A stretch of 64,000 nt of DNA, taken from NCBI RefSeq assembly GCF_000192795.1, contig NW_007360613.1, forward strand, positions 1 to 64,000, read 5' to 3'. Source of the DNA: Vavraia culicis subsp. floridensis (lineage: Eukaryota > Microsporidia > Pleistophoridae). Below the pieces are notes generated by a model. It had not been told where the DNA came from. It worked only from the letters and a program-made list of their open reading frames with translations, and made no database searches. Shown in pieces: positions 52,059-61,106 of this stretch. The translations under genes were made by a program, and so were the position numbers. Position 1 is the first letter of the stretch; each line of letters starts with the position of its first letter.

Positions 52059-53382
52059 TGAGTAAATTGTTTTGGACATGTCTCTTCGTCAAGCATTGTC
52101 AGTTTTCTAGATGACTACCTTATCCAGCATCATCCACGTATCTACTCCATGTATTTGTTCCTTATGGCCCGCTCAACATTGATCTAAGGTTTCTTTTCCG
52201 GCAGCATTGCAGGGATGCTGCTGCGTTAAGAAGGCACAAAAATGATAAAAAGCAAATACAACAATGTTTTAGTTACACGGCATTTTCAGAGCAACTATGA
52301 CACTTGGCATTGATTTTCAATGAACATGCTTGAGTTATCATCACGAAATGCAGGGGTGTTCTTTCTAAAAATTTTTATAGCAAAACATTTTTAGTGAAAA
52401 AAAAAAAGAAAAGGAAGCTGTGGCATTAAAAACAGTAAAAAGAAACAGAACATGCAAATGCTTGAAAGGATACTTCTAACGGCACTTGAATTGTTACCGT
52501 ACAAAAGAGAGAAAAATGTTGGGTGCTTTTAACGTTACTTTCATTTTGTTAGAACCGTGCTGCCTAACTCGTTCGTTGCTGTCTACTTTTGAGCTGAAAA
52601 AGCAGTACCTTGGTCCAATGCCGTACGTTTCACACCTACACCTTAAGATAACTTAATTTTAAAATAGCGCACTACCAAGCATGAGCAGAAATAATGCGTT
52701 AAAAACGCTACAACACTTTAATCGACTGGATCACCTCCCTTATGCTGTAAATTTGCTGTTCATATTCATGCACTAAGGGTGTTTATGCAATTATCTATCC
52801 TATGCTAAATTACTATGCGGAAAGATGAGGTCTAACAAAGAAAATAAAATTTACTAACCGTACCTTGCGATACAACGGTGTGCATCACACAAAATGTAGA
52901 AAATACTGAAGGAATGACTTCAATTTTTTATTAAAGCACGTTTATCCATCAATCTACGACTAGCTGCGCTATTTCCGTTTAAAAAACAGAAAAAATGCAC
53001 TATCCATTAAATGATGATTTTAAAATATCGTTTACTCTTACCAGGTAAATGCGTAGTTCATAAACACAGTACACGTACTGTCCTGTTATATTATCGTTTA
53101 CTATAAAGAACGATTCGGCTGGTGTTGCAACGAAATGATATTTGGTGCTTGAGTCGGTTATGAAGAGTGAACTGCTGTGCTTTATCAGATGTTTTGAAAA
53201 TGGCAAGATTTTTCTGTTTTACGAACTATATCTGGTATTTAAGGCAATGCTTCTCTTGAGTGTTGGCATGAGGGCGTGATAATTTTGACATGAACCGTTA
53301 TTTTGTTTTAATGTTTATTTAAGAAATATTACTCTTATCTATTTATGCACGAAACTATATAAAGAGACGATTTGCTTTCAAA
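52059..53382. other. Intergenic, 1.3 kb, no supported gene
   Basis: AT-rich with an A11 tract near 52398. A short minus-strand frame at 53000-53206 has no recognised content. The last 30 bp carry a TATA-like element. Confidence 0.5.
53356..53363 (+). promoter_or_regulatory. TATA-like element upstream of the P1B ATPase
   Basis: TATATAAA ends 19 nt before the ATG. This gene lacks the C/G-run seen elsewhere, so a TATA-like promoter is a reasonable alternative, though AT-rich DNA produces such strings by chance. Confidence 0.35.
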
Positions 53383-55440
53383 ATGCATAGAACATTCTAC
53401 ACGCTGAGGATAGCAAACATAACATGCGGCTCATGTGTTCCTAAAATACAAAAGTGCTTGAAAAACTTTGAATATGTGAACAATGTAAAGATCAACATCT
53501 TTACGAAAGAGGTTCAGTTAGAGATGCACACCGTGGCTGATAGCACAAAGATTGAGCACATAAAACGTGTCTTGAGCGAAAACGGATTCACGATCTCGGA
53601 TGATCAGAAATATTGGAGAAACATGTTCTACGCTCTCATACTTCTTTACATAATACAAATCGTGATGCACAGAACAATGAACATATTCTGGATGGATCTG
53701 GTGCTCTCTACCGTTATACAGGTTTTATGTTCCCGCAGGATCTTTAGAGGATCGATGGCATTTACCGACACAATCATTCTTGGTTCTCATGCATCATTCA
53801 TTCTTGGCTGCCTCTACGATGCGCAGAGTCTGCAAATTTCCTCTTTAATTCTCGTGATGGTGGTATTGGGCAAGTTTATCCTGGAAATCATAGGTAATAA
53901 GGCCAGTGAATTCCTTAGAACTGGTTTAACGGAATACTACGTATATAACAATGAAAACATAAATTATGAGGAGATAAAAGATGGATACATGATTGTGATA
54001 GAACAAGAAAAGCATATTCTGTTTGACGGAATTGTCGTGGAGGGGTCATCATACGTCGATGAAAGTAACCTGACAGGTGAGATGAAACTGAAAGAGAAGA
54101 AGAAAAACGATTTCATATACTCAGGTACGTACAACAAGGCCGGGTGTGTAACGGTACTGGTTCATAAAGTGGGAAAAGAGACATATTTAGGAAGGATACT
54201 CAGACAGATCGATCATTCTCCTGCTGACCACACCAGTGATATAAGAAGTCTCTTTTATTTCATTATTTTCATCACTATTTGCTCATTTTTGATGTGTTTG
54301 ATCAATTCATCACTCACACAAGCAGTCAAAACAAGTCTTTCACTGCTTATAATAGCGTGTCCGTGTGCTCTTAACATATCAGAACCACTCACAGTTCTTG
54401 TAGGCACCAAGAAACTGTTCGATAACAGTGTTGTTATAAGGGACTTAACTGTTTTTGATAGTTTGGGTGACCTTAATGTCCTATTCATCGACAAGACAGG
54501 AACACTAACGGATGGTACCTTCCGTGTGAAAGATTTTATACCTATCCTATCGCTTGATATAGGCGTCATAAAAGCGCTCATTCATACATTGGAAAAAATG
54601 AGCTACCATCCTGTCGCTAGTGCCCTGGTAGAGTATTGTACATCACCTGTCATTGGAGAGGTGTTAAACTACGAAGTTGTTAGAAGTGGTGTTAGGGGAC
54701 GGGTACTGTACAAAAATGCCCAATACGATGTGCAAATAGGAAATGATGGAATGTTGACGGAGAACAATAGGAATAACCTGCACTTCGTGGCCAATATATC
54801 GATAGAGAATAGCGATAACACCAGCAATACGTTCAAATATTACATCGCAAACGATGATGTAATCGATATTTATGTGGTTATCAATGGTGAGCTGGCATGC
54901 ATCTTTTATTTAGAGGATAAAATAATCAACGGTGCAAAGAGTGCCTTAAAACTGTTGAACGAGCAAAACATCACCACCATAATGCTGACCGGTGATTCAT
55001 ACACGAATGCCAAGAGAGTGGCACACCGACTAAACATAAACAAAGTGTATGCCAGCAAAACAGCAGTACAAAAATCTAAGATCATACAAAATTATAGAAA
55101 GGGACACGTGGTCGGCATGATAGGTGATGGTATAAACGATTACTGTGCTATTGCACAATCCAACATAGGAATTAGCATAGGAAACGTCTTCTCTGAGATC
55201 GGACATGTTTCACTTCTGTGTAAAGATTTACACCTGCTTTACATACTATTGGTGATCGGAAAACGTATAAGAAGAAGGATTATTATCAACTTTACGCTTT
55301 CTATCGTTTACAACGCAGCTGCACTGTTTGTGGGTGTGTTTGGCAGTTATTATGGTTTGTTCATAACACCGAGTATTTCTTGCATGTGCATGTTCTTGTC
55401 CTCACTAACAGTTATAATATCAGCACTTATGTTCAGATGA
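53383..55440 (+). CDS. Copper-type P1B heavy-metal ATPase, 685 aa
   Basis: The N-terminus is a single heavy-metal-associated domain with the metal-binding ITCGSCVPKI (Cys15, Cys18). Membrane helices follow, then the actuator domain with DESNLTGEMKLKEKKKNDFIYSGT, where the usual TGE is present. The transmembrane metal site is CPC (326-328) in IIACPCALNISEP, phosphorylation Asp370 is in DKTGTLT, the HP motif is YHPVASALVEY, and the hinge is GDGIND (581-586). Together these define a P1B-type pump, Cu+ class by CPC, exporting metal from the cytosol into an internal compartment or out of the cell. It is shorter than Ccc2 (~1000 aa), with one metal-binding domain. The sequence after CPC departs from the usual CPCALGLATP. 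Confidence 0.93.
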   Translation: MHRTFYTLRIANITCGSCVPKIQKCLKNFEYVNNVKINIFTKEVQLEMHTVADSTKIEHIKRVLSENGFTISDDQKYWRNMFYALILLYIIQIVMHRTMNIFWMDLVLSTVIQVLCSRRIFRGSMAFTDTIILGSHASFILGCLYDAQSLQISSLILVMVVLGKFILEIIGNKASEFLRTGLTEYYVYNNENINYEEIKDGYMIVIEQEKHILFDGIVVEGSSYVDESNLTGEMKLKEKKKNDFIYSGTYNKAGCVTVLVHKVGKETYLGRILRQIDHSPADHTSDIRSLFYFIIFITICSFLMCLINSSLTQAVKTSLSLLIIACPCALNISEPLTVLVGTKKLFDNSVVIRDLTVFDSLGDLNVLFIDKTGTLTDGTFRVKDFIPILSLDIGVIKALIHTLEKMSYHPVASALVEYCTSPVIGEVLNYEVVRSGVRGRVLYKNAQYDVQIGNDGMLTENNRNNLHFVANISIENSDNTSNTFKYYIANDDVIDIYVVINGELACIFYLEDKIINGAKSALKLLNEQNITTIMLTGDSYTNAKRVAHRLNINKVYASKTAVQKSKIIQNYRKGHVVGMIGDGINDYCAIAQSNIGISIGNVFSEIGHVSLLCKDLHLLYILLVIGKRIRRRIIINFTLSIVYNAAALFVGVFGSYYGLFITPSISCMCMFLSSLTVIISALMFR

Positions 55441-56193
55441 TTGGTTCAAGGATAGACATAGCAGAGCTTTTGTCCTCCTATCACGAAGAAGATGAGGTAG
55501 AAGAGTAGTTATAGCTTATTTTAGTTTTGTGCATTCAAGAACTGCTGAAAATAGAGCAGCATTGGTAGCTACGTTATGTTGTGACAGTATGCATATTTAT
55601 TTTTCTTCTCACTGGATGTTCAGCGATCTTTGCACCGTTTACGGTGTACGTTCTGAATAACACATCGTGGTGGTATGATGTATCTAAGTACGTTGATCAG
55701 GTTGGTTATTCATGGTAGTATTACATCAAACGTGTTAGTTTGATGTTAGGACTTTTTCGGTATATGAGCAATGAAACCTTAGTACTACTATATTTGGTGT
55801 ATATCAGGGATTACGATGTGGTAGTTGTCTTATACTTGTTATTGTCTCACTGTCTCTTCTCACATTTGTAGCAATGCGGACCGGTATTATTGTTGTGATT
55901 TCTTTGATGATTAGGTTTGGTGTCGATAGGTAATTGCGCTATAAAATGTGCTGTTTCTATCTGCATTTCGACTTTCTTACCGTGGAAAGACGACTTTGTC
56001 CTTTCAATATTTTCAGCAATTAAACTTTTCTACCTTCGAACAACGCCTTGTGCTAAACCGCTGTCTATTCCAATAGTCATCAATTACAGCACATTCTAAG
56101 GCATGACACTTGCTAAATGTTGTTTACGTGCCGTTGTATGAGGAGATAACGTGCCTTTAGTGAAACACCACTTTTAAACAACAATTCCTTTAA
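55441..56193. other. Intergenic, nothing recognised
   Basis: About 750 bp with short frames only. Confidence 0.5.
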
Positions 56194-56197
56194 CCCC
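56194..56197 (+). promoter_or_regulatory. CCCC run abutting a small ORF start
   Basis: CCCC immediately before the ATG at 56198. It supports the small gene as real. Confidence 0.45.
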
Positions 56198-56419
56198 ATG
56201 GATGATGACCGGTTCAGCGAGATGGAACAAAACCTACAGAATGTACTATTCTCGCTCGTAGAAGCACTTGAAGCAGTAAAGAAGCCACAAGGTGGTACAA
56301 ATGAAATTAGAAATGCCGTTGAATCGTTAAAAAAGATACAGGATGGTCTAATGGGTGTGTATGAGAGTAATAATGAGGATAACAAGGAGATGAAAATGGT
56401 GGATAGTTATGGCAAATGA
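56198..56419 (+). CDS. Small helical protein, unknown, 73 aa
   Basis: An acidic, helix-prone protein (RFSEMEQNLQNVLFSLVEALEAVKK...EIRNAVESLKKIQDGLMGVYES) with heptad-like spacing of hydrophobics, so probably a short coiled coil or helical bundle subunit. No signal peptide or membrane span. The size suits a small subunit of a complex such as Mediator or a tethering complex, but nothing diagnostic is visible. CCCC abutting the ATG and even codon-like composition make it a likely gene. Confidence 0.6.
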   Translation: MDDDRFSEMEQNLQNVLFSLVEALEAVKKPQGGTNEIRNAVESLKKIQDGLMGVYESNNEDNKEMKMVDSYGK

Positions 56420-57343
56420 GCGGGCTATTCGGTAAGTGGTGCAAATTAGTGTATGGAATGGGTAGAGTTAAAGAGTGTGTGGATATGTAGTACTTGGTGG
56501 AGGGATGTTTTCTTTGTTGGAATAGCACCGTTTTTGGTAACAAATTAGTCTATGGTGTGCGAAAAGTGGTTCAGAAGGTGAAGTAGCAGGCGGTATCTGG
56601 TGCGATGGATGAGAATGGTCGAGATACCGTAGAATGGAACGGATATGATGAGCAATTCAGGCATGCATAGCATGTTTTATGGATATAATTAGTGCATATG
56701 ATGTTTTTGGTAGTGCAGGAGGGTACTTTGTTTGTATTAGTACGAGGATGCTCATCAACCAGGCTTGTTAGTGGACAGACTGGGAGACCNNNNNNNNNNN
56801 NNNNNNNNNCTGATGTGTTAAAGTGCAGGCTATGGATGCAATGGACAAGCAAACACTAAATAAAGCAAAGGTACTAGGATTACGAATAATTATAAAATAC
56901 TTTGCGGTAATGAATGGACAAGAGATGCGGTCTAGAAACTTAAATAAAAATAATCGTGACATCTAGGCAGTGTGCCAGCATCATCTGTTACCATTTGTGC
57001 TGTTAATATGGCGTACTAATCATGGTATATGTACCATGATTATAAATAAAATTACCAAATCATCTACACCGCAAATAATTATGTATTTGGATATTTTACC
57101 GGTACTTTCACTCTTAGGATGGTTGTGTGGTGTAGCTTTTTCGATTAGTGTATCATTTCTAGGGATGAATATGTTTCTTGTTCAAGCGTGTGCATTGCTC
57201 CGTTTTATATTTTTTTCTAATTTTCAAGTCTCTGTCTTGTGCGCAGAACGAAGCGCCACGATTTAAAGCCTCATTTTCACCACGTCTCTCCTTGTTTTAT
57301 CACCTTATCAGTAAAAAAGAAGAACTTCCAAAAAAAACAAACA
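56420..57343. other. Intergenic, includes an assembly gap
   Basis: About 900 bp with short frames and one run of 20 N at 56790-56809. No gene is supported; frames that cross the N run are artefacts. Confidence 0.5.
56790..56809. other. Assembly gap (20 N)
   Basis: Twenty unknown bases, a typical fixed-length scaffold join. The true distance between the flanks is unknown. Confidence 0.97.
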
Positions 57344-57348
57344 CCCCC
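57344..57348 (+). promoter_or_regulatory. CCCCC run abutting the myosin light chain start
   Basis: CCCCC immediately before the ATG at 57349. It fixes this start, because the frame is open for about 170 nt upstream with unrelated sequence. Confidence 0.5.
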
Positions 57349-57837
57349 ATGAGACAACGCATAAACAGACGCCGTCAACCAAGTAATGTGTTCTCAATGC
57401 TCACACAGACACAAATATCATCCCTTAAAGAGGTGTTCAACATGATCGACAACCCACCGGACGATAAGATCGACACCAGCGATCTCAACAACTTCCTGCC
57501 TACCATTGTAAACCATGAACAGTTGCACGAGTTCCAGAACCTGGAGAAGGATATCGGGTTTTATGCGTTACTGGCCGCTATGTCGGACAAGTTTATCGGC
57601 ATGAGCTCGAAAGAGTGCATCAGAAAATTGCTTTTGAGTTTTAGTGATGATAATGTAACGGTCAGAAAGAGCGAGTTGATGAAGTATTTGAGATGCGAGC
57701 AGCTGACCGGTACAGACCTGGAGTACGTGTTTAGTGTGTTTGGGGATGAGGAGGTACTTGAAATTGAGAAGGTGGTCAATTTGATAAGGCATGGGGAGAT
57801 TGAGCCTAATGCGGAGAAGAAGAGGATTGCTGTTTGA
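57349..57837 (+). CDS. Myosin regulatory light chain (EF-hand family), 162 aa
   Basis: The start RINRRRQPSNVFSMLTQTQISSLKEVFNMID matches the regulatory light chain N-terminus ('RAxSNVFxMFxQxQIxEFKEAFxMID'), including the basic stretch and the serine that myosin kinases phosphorylate; the neighbouring Thr is Pro here. EF-hand 1 (DNPPDDKIDTSDL) is altered from the DxNxDGxI consensus, so Ca2+/Mg2+ binding is uncertain. Later EF-hands are degenerate, as is usual. Length (162 aa) fits the family (~170). It would bind the neck of a class II-like myosin and regulate contraction or cytokinesis. The chosen ATG follows CCCCC; the open frame upstream lacks homology. Confidence 0.82.
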   Translation: MRQRINRRRQPSNVFSMLTQTQISSLKEVFNMIDNPPDDKIDTSDLNNFLPTIVNHEQLHEFQNLEKDIGFYALLAAMSDKFIGMSSKECIRKLLLSFSDDNVTVRKSELMKYLRCEQLTGTDLEYVFSVFGDEEVLEIEKVVNLIRHGEIEPNAEKKRIAV

Positions 57838-58221
57838 TGGGCGGATGCAGCTGATTAAAGCGGTTATTCGATGTATTTTGTTCGTAGTGGCGTGCATCAA
57901 TTACTGTATTGTGACCTTAGGTGCAGATGCGGTACGCCTTGTGTTGTATCGCTTTTCTGTAATTTTACCCGTGTGCGTTTGAGGATGGGATTTACCGAAG
58001 CATATCCACCAGGTATTGTGAATTTGAATACGTTGTATGTGATCATTCTAGGTTAATGGATTACATGCAAGGGTTGTTGATGGCAGGAACACTCGGGGTA
58101 TCTCTTCTGTGCGATTCTTAATGCCGTGCCGGTAGTACCAGGAGCAGACCTAGTAATGTACGCTGTTCATCCTGATGAAAAGAAATAACTGTAGAATGGG
58201 ATTGTCAGTTCAAAAAGCAGA
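57838..58221. other. Spacer before tRNA-Gly
   Basis: Short frames only; nothing recognised. Confidence 0.5.
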
Positions 58222-58292
58222 TGCATCACCCGAGAATCGAACTCGGACCTACTGCATGGCAAGCAGCAATTCTACCATTAGACCAGTGATGC
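58222..58292 (-). tRNA. tRNA-Gly (anticodon GCC)
   Basis: Read on the minus strand, the same 71-nt cloverleaf as at 28550-28620, identical at every position. The flanks differ. Confidence 0.95.
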
Positions 58293-58609
58293 TTGGCATG
58301 GCAGGTATTGCTGTTACATAAATTTGAATAATCGTGCTGCAAACATTCAAAAATGTTAACGGGGACACAAAGGTATTCGATAGCATGATGCAACCTCCTT
58401 AAAAAGCATCCATGAACAAGCGTTGGACAAATTGCTTTCTCATAACAACAAAATATTTGCAGTCTTGAAGGTACAAACGAATTGATTAATGACGGGAACA
58501 GCAGCAAATACGCATCTGCTGCTTATTTGATAGGTTGTTGTTCCATACTTGTGCATTGGTTCATTCCAAAACCGTTTCATAGACCGTGTTAATCCAACTT
58601 ATCAAGCCG
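58293..58609. other. Intergenic, nothing recognised
   Basis: About 320 bp; it should hold the promoter of the downstream plus-strand gene. Confidence 0.45.
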
Positions 58610-60601
58610 ATGTTCACAGGAAATATGAGCGATATGTTCACGACGAGTGAAATCATAAAATATGACAACAAGTGCACGAACAGCGATTTCTTGGCTTTGA
58701 TAGCAGATAAGAACAGCACGCAGCTGAGAGAGCTTTGTTTCAAAATAATGGAAATTAAGGATCCGTTTCATTCACTCAGTCTTTTACTACGGATATATAC
58801 GAACAAACCGTTCATAAATAGCTTGTTTATGGAACGACTGTCGTCCTTAGTACGCGAAGTCAAAGGAGAGAAGTACTTAAGGATAAAAAACCTGGACGAA
58901 CGAGTTTACTGGCTGATGATGCGGCACGCAGAGGAGAACGATGTGCAGGCGATGATACATTGTGCCTCCATCATCAAAATAAACGGTACCAAGCTGGAAG
59001 AACTCAAGAGATATTTTAGTTACAGCTTGGTGTACCAGTACTACAAGAGCATCTGCAAGAACATATTTAAAGAAAAGTACAGAAGACAGGAAATTGCACT
59101 GGTCATACGATTGATGGACAGCGCTTCGCTGTGCTTCAAGAATTTGTACCCGGTTATAAAAAAGATATCGAAATGTGCAAGGCAGAAATCAATTGATAAG
59201 AGTGTCATTGAATGTGCAAAGCTATTGGGATGTGTTATAAAGTATGAACCAAGAGCGGTGCACGACCATCAAGATTATGTTACGTCTGTGTTGTCGTTTT
59301 TGTGCGGTGTTCTGACCGACATAAAAAATTACGTGTTCCTTGGGTTGGAGGATCTTAACGAAATTGTGATAGCTGTGGGACGGATATGCGAGTATGAAAA
59401 AGACAACTTTGGTCTTTCCAAACTTTTAACCGGTTTATACGCCAATTCGTATGATATAATATACAAGTACAACAAGATACGTGCACATCTGGAAGAGGAT
59501 CTTGTCTGTTTGACAGTCAATTTGCAGCTTGTACGTATCCTGTACCGTGTGACATATCATCAGGGACTGAGAGCGTTTAACTACAATCAGTTCTACAATG
59601 ACATTGTCAACTTGAAGTATGGAAAGCCGGTCAATCTGTCGATGCGAAAATACAGGCGTGTACTCAGCACGTTCTATGCGAGTAAGTACCGGCTGTTGGA
59701 CATGGTTTATGACGATCAGTGCTTTAACACAGACATGCTTATTGCAGACATTTCTATGTGTTCCGACTTCTATGGTGTACTTAAAAATTTGAAACGATTG
59801 TTGATGAAGCTGGAGCTGGACAAGCTGATTCGTATTGGTGTAACTGCTGTAAACACATGCGGAGATGTGCACTGCAAATCAGGGAATGGCGACTTATCTA
59901 ATAGGGCGAGTGAGCAGAGAAACGTGGATAAACAGCAAGAAGAGAACACGGATGAACGGAGGGTTGCAGATGGTAGTGTATCGAAATGTAAAAGAGACGA
60001 AAATGCGGAGCGAAATTTGCAACAAGCGATGAGCGGAGAGAAGAACGGTGAGACAATGGGTTGTACCGTGAAAATGAATGGCTCAAAATCGAAGAATAAT
60101 GAGACAATGGGTTGTACCGTGAAAATGAATGGCTCAAAATCGAAGAACAATGAGACAATGGGTTATACCGTGAAAATGAATGGCTCAAAGTCGAAGAACG
60201 GATCAGATGCAACAGCAGTGAAGAATGATCCATCCTTTGACGAAAAAAATTACGTGTTTTTGATAAAATTTGCCTTGAAGCGCTGTTTTCTGGATCAAAA
60301 TGACTTTAAAGCAAATGTGGAACTTTACAAAAAGTTTTTGGTGGATAAAGGACCTTCATTGGTCCTGCTGGCAACGAGTGCATTTGCCAGGAACATGGAA
60401 GATCTGAAATACACGGATGCTCATCTCGATCTACTGTCATTTATGTTTGTGCTACATCTCAATGATAGAAATAACAGAATTGTACGCAAGAAGGAGAAAG
60501 TTGTAATTGCTGCCTACGATGCACTGGCCAACGGCGAAAAGATCATATTCATGAAAAAACGTGTTCACGAATCTCGAAAATCTGAAGTACTACGAATTTA
60601 A
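58610..60601 (+). CDS. Large alpha-helical protein, first part (unknown; frame-broken)
   Basis: From the ATG at 58610 the frame runs 663 codons. The sequence is mostly leucine-rich amphipathic helices with Lys/Asp and little beta or low complexity, the look of a HEAT/ARM-type scaffold. Residues ~420-530 are a polar linker holding a 17-residue tandem repeat (NETMGCTVKMNGSKSKN, three copies). The frame then resumes helices and ends abruptly at 60601. The same style of sequence continues at once in another frame (60555-61106), so this is probably one gene of about 830 codons with a single-base indel near an A6 run at 60554-60559. I do not recognise the family; nucleolar or transport scaffolds are possibilities only. 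Confidence 0.75.
   Translation: MFTGNMSDMFTTSEIIKYDNKCTNSDFLALIADKNSTQLRELCFKIMEIKDPFHSLSLLLRIYTNKPFINSLFMERLSSLVREVKGEKYLRIKNLDERVYWLMMRHAEENDVQAMIHCASIIKINGTKLEELKRYFSYSLVYQYYKSICKNIFKEKYRRQEIALVIRLMDSASLCFKNLYPVIKKISKCARQKSIDKSVIECAKLLGCVIKYEPRAVHDHQDYVTSVLSFLCGVLTDIKNYVFLGLEDLNEIVIAVGRICEYEKDNFGLSKLLTGLYANSYDIIYKYNKIRAHLEEDLVCLTVNLQLVRILYRVTYHQGLRAFNYNQFYNDIVNLKYGKPVNLSMRKYRRVLSTFYASKYRLLDMVYDDQCFNTDMLIADISMCSDFYGVLKNLKRLLMKLELDKLIRIGVTAVNTCGDVHCKSGNGDLSNRASEQRNVDKQQEENTDERRVADGSVSKCKRDENAERNLQQAMSGEKNGETMGCTVKMNGSKSKNNETMGCTVKMNGSKSKNNETMGYTVKMNGSKSKNGSDATAVKNDPSFDEKNYVFLIKFALKRCFLDQNDFKANVELYKKFLVDKGPSLVLLATSAFARNMEDLKYTDAHLDLLSFMFVLHLNDRNNRIVRKKEKVVIAAYDALANGEKIIFMKKRVHESRKSEVLRI
60050..60202 (+). 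repeat. 51-bp tandem repeat, 3 copies, coding
   Basis: Units start at 60050, 60101 and 60152, nearly identical, encoding a 17-residue repeat in the polar linker of the helical protein. Confidence 0.9.
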
Positions 60602-61106
60602 TCCGTTCCTTGTCTCATTCGTTCTTACGTTCGACAAGGAAGTAGAAAAGACGGAAAACGTCTTCATCAAGTACTTCTTGAACGCACTGGAATGGAACAA
60701 AGATAAAGAGGAGAGGGCATGCGAAGCAGACCAATCAGATAAAGATGGTGATCAAGTGGTTATGGACACATATTCGAGAATATACGTTTCACTTGTGTGC
60801 TATGTCTGTATGAAATATAGGTTGCGAACCGCTGTCCATCTGACGAGTTATTACGGTGTGATCGTGATGCTGATAAATTGTATAGAACAGCCGTGTAACG
60901 ACGATTACGTGAACGCAATGAAGACGAACATCCTTGGAATCGTTTTTGATTTGGATGAAAAACGGAGGGATGATGTAAAGGCACTTTACTCCACCTTTTT
61001 AAAAGATAAAGAAAGTGAAAACATGTCTGATTACCTGCGTTTTTACAGAAAGTTTTCGAAAAAGATGGAAAAAAAAATGAAAAGAAGCGTAGATAGGAAA
61101 AGATGA
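60555..61106 (+). CDS. Large alpha-helical protein, C-terminal part (second frame)
   Basis: This frame opens after a TGA at 60552 and reads KNVFTNLENLKYYEFNPFLVSFVLTFDKEVEKTENVFIKYFLNALEW..., then SRIYVSLVCYVCMKYRLRTAVHLTSYYGVIVMLINCIEQ, and ends in a basic KKMEKKMKRSVDRKR tail. There is no ATG before residue ~60, and the only early initiator is GTG. It joins smoothly to the preceding frame if one A of an A6 run is removed. The basic end could be a nuclear or nucleolar signal. Confidence 0.65.
   Translation, partial: KNVFTNLENLKYYEFNPFLVSFVLTFDKEVEKTENVFIKYFLNALEWNKDKEERACEADQSDKDGDQVVMDTYSRIYVSLVCYVCMKYRLRTAVHLTSYYGVIVMLINCIEQPCNDDYVNAMKTNILGIVFDLDEKRRDDVKALYSTFLKDKESENMSDYLRFYRKFSKKMEKKMKRSVDRKR

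Noticed and set aside
51578..52096. Minus-strand open frame (172 codons) opposite the carboxyltransferase segment
   Set aside because: Antisense to conserved ACC sequence; no recognisable protein.
57178..57348. Upstream extension of the myosin light chain frame with a hydrophobic start
   Set aside because: The light chain family starts near the ATG at 57349, which also follows a CCCCC run. The extension has no homology and begins within AT-rich spacer.
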